From NCBI RefSeq assembly GCF_003671495.1, contig NZ_RCHN01000009.1:124001-188000 (forward strand): a DNA stretch of 64,000 nucleotides, read 5' to 3'. Source of the stretch: Ketobacter sp. (GTDB lineage Bacteria > Pseudomonadota > Gammaproteobacteria > Pseudomonadales > Ketobacteraceae). Position numbers and translations under genes: made by a program. Of this stretch, positions 42,501-51,086 are shown one piece after another. Position 1 is the first letter of the stretch, and the number at the start of each line of letters is the position of its first letter. The notes beneath the pieces are model-generated. The model saw only the letters and a program-made list of their open reading frames with translations. It was not told where the DNA came from and made no database searches.

Positions 42501-45500
42501 CCCGGGTGGGTCATTTTGAATTCATTGCCAAAGAAGGCGACATCACCGTGGCTGGGGATGCCAATATCCAGTTGCAGCAACGGGGTGTGCGCACCAATAT
42601 GACGACCGCCTCCACCGCCAACAGCGACAGCCTGTTTGCGGCGCTGGAGGAATATGACGTGCCCGACTATGAGGCCCGTGGGGGCTCCCTCACATTGCAG
42701 GCCGGCAAAACCGATCCGGTGTCGGGCAAAGGCTCCATCGTGGTGGAGCAGGGTGCCCGCATTCAGGGGCTGTATGAATCCGAGTTGTCTCTGATGGCCG
42801 ATGAATCCATTCTGTTCGATGGCCAGCTGACCATGAAAGGCGGTGCCTTCAACGCAACACTGGATCAATACGACGAATCGGATCTGCCCACTTTGCGCAA
42901 CAGTATCTACATCGGCAACAACGCGGTGGTGGATCTGTCGGCGGCCCAGGTGTCCCAGCCCGGGGCCCGTGCCAATGTGACCAGCGATATTGTGGAAGCC
43001 GGTTCTATGACCCTGGCGTCCAATCTGGGTTATGTGTTGGTGGACCAGGATGCAACGTTTAAATTGCAGGGCGGAGTGTTTAAGGGACACGAAGACATCC
43101 AGGGTCAGACGGTGGCCCTGAGCCGGTCGGTGGCGGCCGGAGACTTCCGCTTGAAGGCGGATGGCGGTTTCGTTATGGCGGCGGACGTGGACTTCGGTGC
43201 GGCCGGAGCCGGTTACCGCGGTGGTCGGTTGGAATTTGATTTGTCCTCCGGGCGCGGCTATTCCAGCGCCGAGCGTCCGTTGCTGCACAGTATCGTACTG
43301 GGGGCGGACCAGAGCGCGGAAACCGCAGGTGCCTTCACCCTGATGGATGGGGTGACACTGGACAGCTTCCTTAACAATGGCGCCGAGTTGGCGGACCTGG
43401 GTAACCAAACCCGCAACCTGGGTTTCATCGCGTCGGCCAACCTGGATCAGGGCCATGTCCGCTCCACCACGCTGAACACGGATCGCTATATTATTTCCAA
43501 TAACATCAATCGCTCGGCTCAGGGCAATGTGCGTCTGGTGAATGATGTGAACATCAAGACTGCGGAATCCCTCATCCTGGATACTGCGGCTTTGGATCTG
43601 GGGGATCATCGCCTGGGATTGGAGTCGGCCTATGTGCAACTGGGTGACAGCGACAACCGATCTCTCACCGCCGACCCGGCGTTGGCACCGGTATCCCAGG
43701 CCGGCAATGGTTTGGGTGAGCTGAGCGTGAAGGCCGATCTGGTGGATGTGCACGGGGACTTCATTCTGTCCGGCGATGGCCACACCCGTTTGACGGCGGA
43801 ACGGGGTGTGCGTCTGCGTTCGGTGCTGTTGAACAGTGCCAGCATTGATACCCTGGATGGTTTATTTGATGAGTCATTACTGCACACCAACGGCGTACTG
43901 GACATCGCCGCCCCGGTGATCTGGACCGAATCTTACGCCAATGGCACCTTGCATTCCGACAGTGTGATCAATCTCAGTCACTACGGAAAAAACGGCGACA
44001 GCATCCTCTCGGTTGGGTCACGCCTCAATATTGTCGGGGATGCGGTGAAGGTGGACACCAAGGTGGCCGCCAGTTTTGGTGAGGTGGCCGTGGAAGCGAC
44101 CGGTAACCCGGGGGCAGAAACAGCGGCCCACGCTGACTACGAACTGCAGTCCGGTGATCTGGTGTTGGGGGAGCACGCACTGTTGGCGGTGGCCTCCAGT
44201 GAGAACGTGCCCATGGGGCGCATCAAGGCGGGCGGTGTTGAATGGGAGTTGTTGTTTAATTACCAGAACCCCACTGAAATCAACACGGCAGAAACCTCAC
44301 CCATCAGCAAAGTCATCAACCTGAAGGGTAACCGGGTGCTGGCGGACGCCGGCAGTACGCTGGATGTGTCCGCCGGTGGCAGCGTTTACGGGCGCGAATT
44401 TGAAGCCGGCCTGGAAGGTTCGTCGGACATTCTTGCCGATGTTCACTACAGTGATCTGTTTGCCATCGTGCCCACCATGAACTCCGGCTATGCCAGCTAC
44501 GACCCGTTAGAATTTCGTGGCAGTGGTTTGAGCCAGGAGTGGGGTACCCAGTTCCAGATCAGTGGTTCCAGTCAGATTGCCGATGGTACCTATACGGTGC
44601 TGCCCGCCAGCTATGCGCTGGTGCCGGGGGCGTATTTGGTCAGGCCGGATGGCAACAAACTGGTACAGCAGGGTTACGCCAGTGTGAACCGCAACGGTAT
44701 CGAGGCGGTGTCCGGACGTCTGGTGCAAAACGGTGGCGTTGGGCAGACCCTGTGGAGCAGTTTTTTGGTTGAGCCGGATTCGGCAGTACTGAACTACGGC
44801 ACCTATAACTTTACCCAATTGGATGATTTCTTTGCCGGCGTAGATTTGGCACCAGGGCGTCGTGCTGGTGAAAACGGCGGCGTGGGAATCGATGTCACGC
44901 AACAACTGGATTTGAAAGCCACGGTGCGGGGTGCCCGCGATTCTGCCGTCGCCACCTACGTGGATATCACCTCCCCTGGTGACATTGTGGTGAGTGACAA
45001 TCTGGCAGGTGATGTGCTGGATGGCGTGTTGCAGTTGTCCGCGACCCTGTTTGAGGACATCGGTGCCGGCTCTGTCTTGCTGGGTGCCAATCGTACCTGG
45101 GAAAACGGACAGTGGACCATCGATGCCCAGCGTAATCTCAGCAACAGTGTGCGGATCGAGGATTCTGTTTCCGGGCAGGAGATTTTGCTGGTGGCCAACG
45201 ACAGCGTCCAGGTGGAGCAGGGAGCCGAAGTGAACGCCACTGGCGCAGCGGCCTACCGCGGCAATCAATGGGATGTGAGCCAGGCCGGTGTCGCGTTGCT
45301 GGCGTCCAACTCCTCCGCCAGCCGTTTGTCGCTGGACCAACTGGAGAACATGAGCGGCACATTGTTGATGGGTGCCGACAGCCGGGTGCAGACCACGGGC
45401 TCGCTGGGGGTGGCGCATTCCGGAAATGGCGTGCTGGCCGACAGCCTGAACGCCGGTGCAGGCCGCTTGCAGGTATTTGCCAACCAATTGACGGTGGGCG

Positions 45501-48500
45501 ATTCGCAAACGGCGGAGGTGAATCTGGATGCCGGCATTCTCGACAGCAGCCGCGACCTGGAGCTGTACTCCGGCGGCGGTCTGGTCTTCACCCACGATGT
45601 CAACCTGGAACTGGCCTCTCTGTTATTGAGCAGCAACAGCGTTGATGTGGCGGCCGGACGTCAGGTGGCGCTGCGTGCTGAGCAGCAGGTGACGCTGCAA
45701 AGTGGCCCTGGCAGTGCTGCGATGACGCCCGTGGTGGCAGATGCCTCCCTGCTGATCAGTGCATCCCTAATCAACCTCATGGGTGCCAACCCGGACAACG
45801 ACGGTGCTGCCCCAACTGCTGTGGAGAGCAGGACTATTCGTCTTAACGCTGAGCAAGTTACGCTGCAAGGGCACGAGCGGGTGGACATGATGGGCAACCT
45901 GAATCTGCAGGCGGGTTCCGCGGCAGGCGGTTTGCACATTGATACCCCCTTGCTGGGCTCCAGTGTGGCCGGTTCCAAGCTGAACCTGAGCAGCCCAGGG
46001 GCGCTGACGTTGCTGAACAGCAGTGGCGCCGAGGTGACGACCGAACAACGCCAGGCCATGGCGCCGGGACATACTCTTGCCTTGCAGGGGCGTTCTGTCA
46101 CCCTGGATACCACCCTGGCCAACCGCAGCGGTTATACCGAATTCACCGCCACCGAGGGTGACCTGGAGTTTGGTGCGGGGGCGCGCATCGATGCCAGCGC
46201 CTACCAGCAAACCTTTTTGGGTGAACAGGTATCCGGTCCGGCGGGCATCATCAGCCTGTTGGCCAATCAGGATATTCGCATTGCCGATGCCGGTGCGTTT
46301 GATTTTGGCAACACCGGGCAGAATGCTGACGGCGGTATGATTGAATGGATCGCCGGTAATCAATTGGATCTGGGCGCCGTGGACAACCTGCGCCTGGGTG
46401 ATGGCGGAGTGGACCTGCGCATCCAGGCCGATCATTTTGCCCAGTCGTCTGGCGGGAATGTCGGTGGTGCCGGTGAGATGGATGCCATTGCGGCGTTGAA
46501 TCAGGCCGGAGCAAACGGGGATCTGGACGTGATGCTGACCGGCGCCGGGCAGAACCTGCAGTTGGTGGCAGGTGCCCATGACCTTACGGCCCAGTCTGTG
46601 AACCTGGCGGCGGCTCGGGGTGAGCTGCACCTGGATGCGGCGCTGGTGGCCACGGACGCCCGTCTCCAGTCCGGGTTGTTCGGGCAGAACGGTGTGTTTG
46701 TGGGTGACAACGCGAGTCTTGAAGTACGAACCACAGATGACAGTGGCCAGGCGTTCAAGCTGCATTCCGGAACCGGGCCTGTGCAGGTGAATGCGGATGC
46801 GCGTATGGCGTTGGCAACAGGGCTGGAGCTGGTGACCGCCGTGCAGAACGCGGCGGCCACGCAAGTCGCCGTGAGCGGCAACGATCAAATCGGTGGCAAC
46901 GGCATTACCCTCTATGGCGTCAGCGAGTTCAGCCGCAGCACCGTGAGTTCCCTGGATCAGGAAATCCAGTCCAGCCTGGATGCCATTGCCGGCTTGTCCA
47001 CGGAGGATTTTGTGTCTGTGCAGGCCGGTGCGGCGGCGGTTGCAGTGGATTTGCGCCCGCAGATGGATATCCACAGTGACGCTGACCTGGCTATTGGTCA
47101 GGCCGGACAGGTGTTGGATCTGGCCGCGTTCCGCACCGACGATGGCGGCACCGGCCGAGTGTCTTTCCGTGCCACTGGAGACATCACGGTGCAGGGTGGC
47201 GTCAGTGATGGCGTGCGGGGATTGGTGGCCAGTCTCAGTCCGGCGGGCATCCGTTTCAGTTACGCCGACTCTCTGAACCAGGCCGGTGCCATTCCGGTGC
47301 TGGCGGTGGAGGATTCCAGCTCCCTGCAGCTGACCGCCGGCGCAGTGGCCGGTTCCGCTCTGGATCGTGCCCAGCGTTTGTCTGCGGCCGATATCACGCT
47401 GCGCACGGGCAGTTTTCTGCGAACCGGAACGGGCAATATTAACCTGCAGGCGTCCGGTGATTTCATTCAGGAAGGCACCGCCTATGTTGCTACCCTCGGG
47501 CGGGGTTTGGGCCTGGATGAACAGGGCCTGCCTGCCTGGGGGGATCGGCCTTATCTGGATGGCATCACGCCGGGCTCTGCACCTTCATTGTGGTTGCTGT
47601 ATGGAAAATACGGCGGCATGGGGGTGGACGGAGGCGATATCGAATTTGACATCGCCGGTGATGTTATCGGCAACAGTGCCAACGTGACCACCGCGGATTA
47701 CATGATCCGCTACAACACCCGTGATGATGCCAGCGTGCTGGGGATCGATTACGGCGGCATCACCACCTGGTATGCCGCGCTGGGTGACATCGGCAGTGGC
47801 ATCAATGCCATCGGTGGCGGCAATATCCGTGGCACGGTGGGCGGCGCCATTGAACAGGGTGGCTTTGCCACCCCAAGCCAGGGTGTCTGGTATGGTGATG
47901 CGGCCAACAACGGCGGTGAATCCCTGCGGGAAATCGCCGGCGGCAGTATTGAGGTGAGTGCGCGGGATGGCATTCACGGCGGATATTACCACGTGGATAA
48001 TGGCGCCCTGGACGTGGTCTCGCGCGGGGATGTGTCCGACAGCTTGATCATTGCTTCTGATGCTTCGGTTGCGGTTACCGCCGTGCGGGATCTGAATTTC
48101 AGCGGAATGGTCAACACCTTTATGGTGCCCGGTGACCTGAGCCTGTATGCCCAGCCTTTTGTGCCACCGGAAGCCATTGATTCGTTGAGTTCATTCTACT
48201 TCGATGGCTATGACAGTACGTCACTGCACCTCACCAGTGTGGCCGGCGACGTGAATCTGCAGGCGGATATGGACGCCGGCGGTGCGTTCAGTCAGCATTT
48301 CTCCCGCTTTGCCAATCGTTATGCCCAGTTGCAGCCCGCCTACTACGTGTTGCCCAGTGAGGTTACCGCCGCTGCACTGTCCGGCAGCATCAACATTGAT
48401 GAACGGGATATTCCACTGGCATCCGGTTCCCTGACATTGTCCACCAATGTCTTGACCCTGTTCCCAGCGGTGTCATCCCACATTAACCTGTATGCTCTGC

Positions 48501-50959
48501 AGGATATTCAGGCCCGCTCCACCGCTGCGAATGTATTTGAAAGCCTGGAGATCTATTTGCCGGACTATTTGGCGCAGGATCTGCCGAATCGCGATAACCC
48601 GGTGAACGCATTGCGCAATCAGAATACCGTGGCCGGCATTCTGGTGCCCTATGGTATGAACTCGGACAACCTGCAATTCAATCACAGTGCCTCTCTGATT
48701 CAGCGGGACAACAGCGTGGCCAGTCACATCGTTGCGCTGCTGGGGGATGTGGGCAGCACCGACGAAGCCATCATGTTCCGCCTGCCCCATCAGGTGAATG
48801 CCTATGTCGGCGGCGACATGGTGAATGCCAGTTTCGTGTTGCAGCACAACAACGACAACGATCTCAGTACCCTTGTCGCCGACGGCAGTATCCGCTTCAC
48901 GCTGGATAACCGGGGCAACAACCTGGAAACCACCGGCGGCACCCAGGTGATTCAGGTGGGTGGTGCGGGTGATCTGCTGATTCAGGCCGGGGGGGATATT
49001 GAGCTGGGGGCATCCCGCGGCATCCTCTCCATCGGTAACGAAGAGAACCGCAACCTGTCCACCAGCGGTACCTCTGTTCATGTATATGCAGGTACCGGCA
49101 ACACCATTTACTCCGATACCTATAACCAGGACGGCTACGACACCCTGGTGGGCGGCGCAGTGGACTCCAACCGTAACATTGCGCTGTTCAATCAGTTGCT
49201 GGGGTCCCAGAACCTGGAGAACGCCAGCTTCATCGATCTGGCGTACCGATTGCTGCGTTCCGGTGGCGACGATCTGGATGCCGGTTTGTATAAAACCTTC
49301 GCGGACGTGCTGAGCAGTGCCACCGGCAACCGCTATGGGGCGGGCCCGTCCCAAGCCAGCCTGAACGCCATGCTGCGGGATTATTCTGCACTGGAGACGT
49401 CGTTGCAGCAGCGGTTGGCGGTGAACTATGTGAAGCAGGTGGTCATGAAGAACCCCGACCAGTTGCTGGCCGGTGCCGGTGGCCTGTTCACGGTACCGGA
49501 AATCGGTGATGCCGGTTTGCAAACCGGGGCACAGCGCAGTGAAATGTTCCAGGCCTATTTCGATCAGGTGGGCAGTTTCATCGCGCTGGATTATCTGCAG
49601 GGTGCCAACCGGACTCCAGATTTTCTCGCCACCAATGGCAACCTGAGCCTGGAGCAGATTGCTCAGCTGCCGGCCAGTGAGCAATTGCAGTTGGCGGTCA
49701 GTTCGTATCAGCAACTGGATCATGCCAGACAGTTGCTGGTGGCCGAGTCCATCATGCTGCAGCACAATGCCACATCGGCGGAAGAGGGGGCTGCCGCGGG
49801 CAGCGCGGTGGCGAATTTCGAACGTGGCTATGTGGCACAGCGCAGGTTCTTTGGTTCGGACTTCGACCTGGCTCTGCGCGGAATGACACTCAAGTCATCG
49901 TTGATCGGCATTGGGCAGAATCAACCGGGCACCCTGCGTCGGATGATCACGCTGTTGGAAGATTATCGAAGGGGCCTGCTGGATCGGGGAACCCTCGATC
50001 AGCAGCTCAACCGTATCAGTCAGTTGGATTTTTCCGGGCTGGACGATCAGCAGGTGAGTAATCTGCTGCTGGGTACCGAGCAGATTGAGGATTTCAATTT
50101 GGGTGGCCCAGGCTCCGCCACAGTGGCATCTCTGAATGCATTGCTGCAGAGCTGGCAGCAGGACAGCGGAGTCAGTTTCGCCTATCCGGCCGCTGTGACC
50201 TCCGGCGGCAATATCGATATGCGCTTCTCCACCATTCAAACCCGTTCCGGGGGTGACATCGCACTGTTCACCCCCGCCGGTAGCACCGATGTGGGGGTGT
50301 CACAATCCCTGGTGGATGCGTTGGGCTTCGATAAATCCAATGGTGAGCTGGGCGTATTCTCCCTGGCCAAGGGCAACATCGGTGCGGTGGTGGCGGATGC
50401 CTTCAACGTCAACGAATCCCGGGTGATTCCCGCAGCCGGTGGTGACATCAACCTGTGGTCGGTATTTGGTGATATTGATGCCGGTCGCGGAGCGAAGACC
50501 GCGGTGGCGGCACCGGCCACTACGTTCGATGTGAACCGGGAAACCGGGGCCGTCACCTTTATTGTGCCACCTACGGTGGCCGGTAGTGGTATCCAGACCC
50601 GGGCCAGTCGCGCTTCCACCAGTAGCGAACTCAGCAACACCGAGCGTTACTTCACCATTGCCGAAGGGGTGGGGTCCATCGCCCTGGCAACGCCGTTGGG
50701 TATTGTGGATGCCGGCGAAGCGGGCATTCAATCCGCTGGTGACCTGTTCCTGGGGGCGGCCAAGGTGAGTGGGGCGGACAACATCAGTGTGGGCGGGATC
50801 TCCACCGGTGTTCCCACCTCCACCAGCATCAGTTCTGACGTGGGTGGGCTTGGTTCGGCAGTGGATGCTGCCACCAATGCCATTCAGGAAAGTGCGGAAA
50901 AAGCGGCGGCGGCCCAGGCGGCACAAAGCACCGCCTTTGTGACCATTGAGTTGCTCTGA
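39512..50959 (+). CDS. Giant two-partner secretion exoprotein (TpsA, filamentous haemagglutinin family)
   Basis: A 3815-aa secreted beta-helix protein, among the largest genes a bacterium of this kind carries. Signal peptide to about residue 23 (GTLYA). The TPS secretion domain spans about 30-260, with the conserved LLNQNGIIFGEGAQVNVRG block (NPNGI-like). The body (about 300-3200) is Gly/Asp/Asn/Ala/Val-rich with repeated short strands such as ITLGENALIDASG and LDVSAGGS, i.e. a right-handed beta-helix fibre. Residues about 3220-3560 are helical. The C-terminus (about 3575-3770) matches DUF3739: GGDINLWSVFGDIDAGRGAKT, IVDAGEAGIQSAGDL. I find no cysteine anywhere and no CdiA-type toxin domain. 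A surface filament or adhesin is most likely. It follows its transporter by 43 bases. Confidence 0.93.
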   Translation: MLKRIIVIYLVTYLSWPMGTLYARTLPGTMHQSLVERHVNVLPPEVTALPEIANGDFVRAGQASLTQRDNTLVIDQETAKVLLEWATFDVGSESTVHFKQNPNDVAVNVIEDARPSRIFGKLIADGQIYLLNQNGIIFGEGAQVNVRGMIAAAAKLNGYEDVSSLSEDQKLKFLQNSLLDVIGEGKSLLVVDDEAIRAMGEENLPRIVVEAGASIHSEDAPVVLAGPEVENYGDILATNSQVVLAGSRKDFYLAVSDQDYDLRGYLVEVNSGSGEERGKVTNAGSIVSTLGNVTLVASDIIQAGEIKATTAVDVNGSIYIMARDQAQEVGDFQTLARNSAYWSAANFDVAREQSSLKQDGISSSTGLTLDPPADQQTNQRPSYGKAFIGREGGSVTFAPGSVTEVAIQNLDHTKVEPLLQKHNLDPVAFFKQSEAKQIAQLKSLEKNAGREFVTAKNVKYATNQSVQRDSRIHVAGKTIDVQSDSVIRAKGAKITEISGTGEWVNSGSLITLVAKEDPMPGNNVREVDSEASITLGENALIDASGTEDAVLGAERNVVTMFVTSSEVKDNPSQKGGELLRKTVAVDIRKGTELFDWTPALDTVQKTASERSAGGGRVVISSTGAVDLKAGATVDVSGGKVTYQAGLVETSKVIANGRLLDIGEAPANATIDDVIDLQRDSATDAKWGDRDSHNAGTILMSSQNYFPTYEEGHDAGSIHIVANQQTFAADVNLKAQDYMGLYQKNDFGAKGGSVHIDLAALGGTQNVYIQDGLELLEDDLEALYLNTDTITGSGAETFKVSGSRVLTMQDDAKLELGRQQGLNLVANNIQVQGDIRSLGGDVTLDAADWVDVYGTIDVSGNWVNRKLDPLALSSVASVLDAGDIEINAGESLVIHDAALLRANAGARLDARGKLAVGEAGAVAMALTDDGRPGAGNSPERPAFALLGQVEALDNQEGGSLSLMASDLSIGGEQATRILDSGGADPQTVVIGNDWFAQARVGHFEFIAKEGDITVAGDANIQLQQRGVRTNMTTASTANSDSLFAALEEYDVPDYEARGGSLTLQAGKTDPVSGKGSIVVEQGARIQGLYESELSLMADESILFDGQLTMKGGAFNATLDQYDESDLPTLRNSIYIGNNAVVDLSAAQVSQPGARANVTSDIVEAGSMTLASNLGYVLVDQDATFKLQGGVFKGHEDIQGQTVALSRSVAAGDFRLKADGGFVMAADVDFGAAGAGYRGGRLEFDLSSGRGYSSAERPLLHSIVLGADQSAETAGAFTLMDGVTLDSFLNNGAELADLGNQTRNLGFIASANLDQGHVRSTTLNTDRYIISNNINRSAQGNVRLVNDVNIKTAESLILDTAALDLGDHRLGLESAYVQLGDSDNRSLTADPALAPVSQAGNGLGELSVKADLVDVHGDFILSGDGHTRLTAERGVRLRSVLLNSASIDTLDGLFDESLLHTNGVLDIAAPVIWTESYANGTLHSDSVINLSHYGKNGDSILSVGSRLNIVGDAVKVDTKVAASFGEVAVEATGNPGAETAAHADYELQSGDLVLGEHALLAVASSENVPMGRIKAGGVEWELLFNYQNPTEINTAETSPISKVINLKGNRVLADAGSTLDVSAGGSVYGREFEAGLEGSSDILADVHYSDLFAIVPTMNSGYASYDPLEFRGSGLSQEWGTQFQISGSSQIADGTYTVLPASYALVPGAYLVRPDGNKLVQQGYASVNRNGIEAVSGRLVQNGGVGQTLWSSFLVEPDSAVLNYGTYNFTQLDDFFAGVDLAPGRRAGENGGVGIDVTQQLDLKATVRGARDSAVATYVDITSPGDIVVSDNLAGDVLDGVLQLSATLFEDIGAGSVLLGANRTWENGQWTIDAQRNLSNSVRIEDSVSGQEILLVANDSVQVEQGAEVNATGAAAYRGNQWDVSQAGVALLASNSSASRLSLDQLENMSGTLLMGADSRVQTTGSLGVAHSGNGVLADSLNAGAGRLQVFANQLTVGDSQTAEVNLDAGILDSSRDLELYSGGGLVFTHDVNLELASLLLSSNSVDVAAGRQVALRAEQQVTLQSGPGSAAMTPVVADASLLISASLINLMGANPDNDGAAPTAVESRTIRLNAEQVTLQGHERVDMMGNLNLQAGSAAGGLHIDTPLLGSSVAGSKLNLSSPGALTLLNSSGAEVTTEQRQAMAPGHTLALQGRSVTLDTTLANRSGYTEFTATEGDLEFGAGARIDASAYQQTFLGEQVSGPAGIISLLANQDIRIADAGAFDFGNTGQNADGGMIEWIAGNQLDLGAVDNLRLGDGGVDLRIQADHFAQSSGGNVGGAGEMDAIAALNQAGANGDLDVMLTGAGQNLQLVAGAHDLTAQSVNLAAARGELHLDAALVATDARLQSGLFGQNGVFVGDNASLEVRTTDDSGQAFKLHSGTGPVQVNADARMALATGLELVTAVQNAAATQVAVSGNDQIGGNGITLYGVSEFSRSTVSSLDQEIQSSLDAIAGLSTEDFVSVQAGAAAVAVDLRPQMDIHSDADLAIGQAGQVLDLAAFRTDDGGTGRVSFRATGDITVQGGVSDGVRGLVASLSPAGIRFSYADSLNQAGAIPVLAVEDSSSLQLTAGAVAGSALDRAQRLSAADITLRTGSFLRTGTGNINLQASGDFIQEGTAYVATLGRGLGLDEQGLPAWGDRPYLDGITPGSAPSLWLLYGKYGGMGVDGGDIEFDIAGDVIGNSANVTTADYMIRYNTRDDASVLGIDYGGITTWYAALGDIGSGINAIGGGNIRGTVGGAIEQGGFATPSQGVWYGDAANNGGESLREIAGGSIEVSARDGIHGGYYHVDNGALDVVSRGDVSDSLIIASDASVAVTAVRDLNFSGMVNTFMVPGDLSLYAQPFVPPEAIDSLSSFYFDGYDSTSLHLTSVAGDVNLQADMDAGGAFSQHFSRFANRYAQLQPAYYVLPSEVTAAALSGSINIDERDIPLASGSLTLSTNVLTLFPAVSSHINLYALQDIQARSTAANVFESLEIYLPDYLAQDLPNRDNPVNALRNQNTVAGILVPYGMNSDNLQFNHSASLIQRDNSVASHIVALLGDVGSTDEAIMFRLPHQVNAYVGGDMVNASFVLQHNNDNDLSTLVADGSIRFTLDNRGNNLETTGGTQVIQVGGAGDLLIQAGGDIELGASRGILSIGNEENRNLSTSGTSVHVYAGTGNTIYSDTYNQDGYDTLVGGAVDSNRNIALFNQLLGSQNLENASFIDLAYRLLRSGGDDLDAGLYKTFADVLSSATGNRYGAGPSQASLNAMLRDYSALETSLQQRLAVNYVKQVVMKNPDQLLAGAGGLFTVPEIGDAGLQTGAQRSEMFQAYFDQVGSFIALDYLQGANRTPDFLATNGNLSLEQIAQLPASEQLQLAVSSYQQLDHARQLLVAESIMLQHNATSAEEGAAAGSAVANFERGYVAQRRFFGSDFDLALRGMTLKSSLIGIGQNQPGTLRRMITLLEDYRRGLLDRGTLDQQLNRISQLDFSGLDDQQVSNLLLGTEQIEDFNLGGPGSATVASLNALLQSWQQDSGVSFAYPAAVTSGGNIDMRFSTIQTRSGGDIALFTPAGSTDVGVSQSLVDALGFDKSNGELGVFSLAKGNIGAVVADAFNVNESRVIPAAGGDINLWSVFGDIDAGRGAKTAVAAPATTFDVNRETGAVTFIVPPTVAGSGIQTRASRASTSSELSNTERYFTIAEGVGSIALATPLGIVDAGEAGIQSAGDLFLGAAKVSGADNISVGGISTGVPTSTSISSDVGGLGSAVDAATNAIQESAEKAAAAQAAQSTAFVTIELL

Positions 50960-50972
50960 TCATCGGGGCAGC

Positions 50973-51018
50973 TCAATTCTGTTTGATCAGTCAATTTTGT
51001 TCAATTAATCAACTTTAG
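50973..51018 (+). repeat. 18-bp imperfect tandem repeats after the exoprotein gene
   Basis: Two 18-base units start TCAATTCTGTT (50973) and TCAATTTTGTT (50991), and a third starts TCAACTTTAG (51009). They are AT-rich in GC-rich surroundings and lie just past the stop codon. Confidence 0.5.
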
Positions 51019-51025
51019 CGGAAAC

Positions 51026-51049
51026 CCTGTAACCATTTTGTTACAGGGC
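51026..51049. promoter_or_regulatory. Perfect 9-bp inverted repeat between exoprotein and motor operon
   Basis: CCCTGTAAC (51026-51034), loop CATTTT, GTTACAGGG (51041-51049). No T-run follows, so it is not a classical terminator. It sits 37 bases before the start of the DUF2341-ExbB gene and may be an operator, or an RNA stem that protects or cuts the exoprotein mRNA. Confidence 0.6.
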
Positions 51050-51086
51050 GCTGGTTAAATGAGGCGCTCGCAAATTCGGGGGATTT

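Noticed and set aside
39512-50959. CdiA-type contact-dependent toxin
   Set aside because: The C-terminus is DUF3739 with no pretoxin motif or toxin domain, and no small immunity gene follows.
51026-51049. Intrinsic terminator after the exoprotein gene
   Set aside because: The stem is perfect but no T-run follows on either strand.
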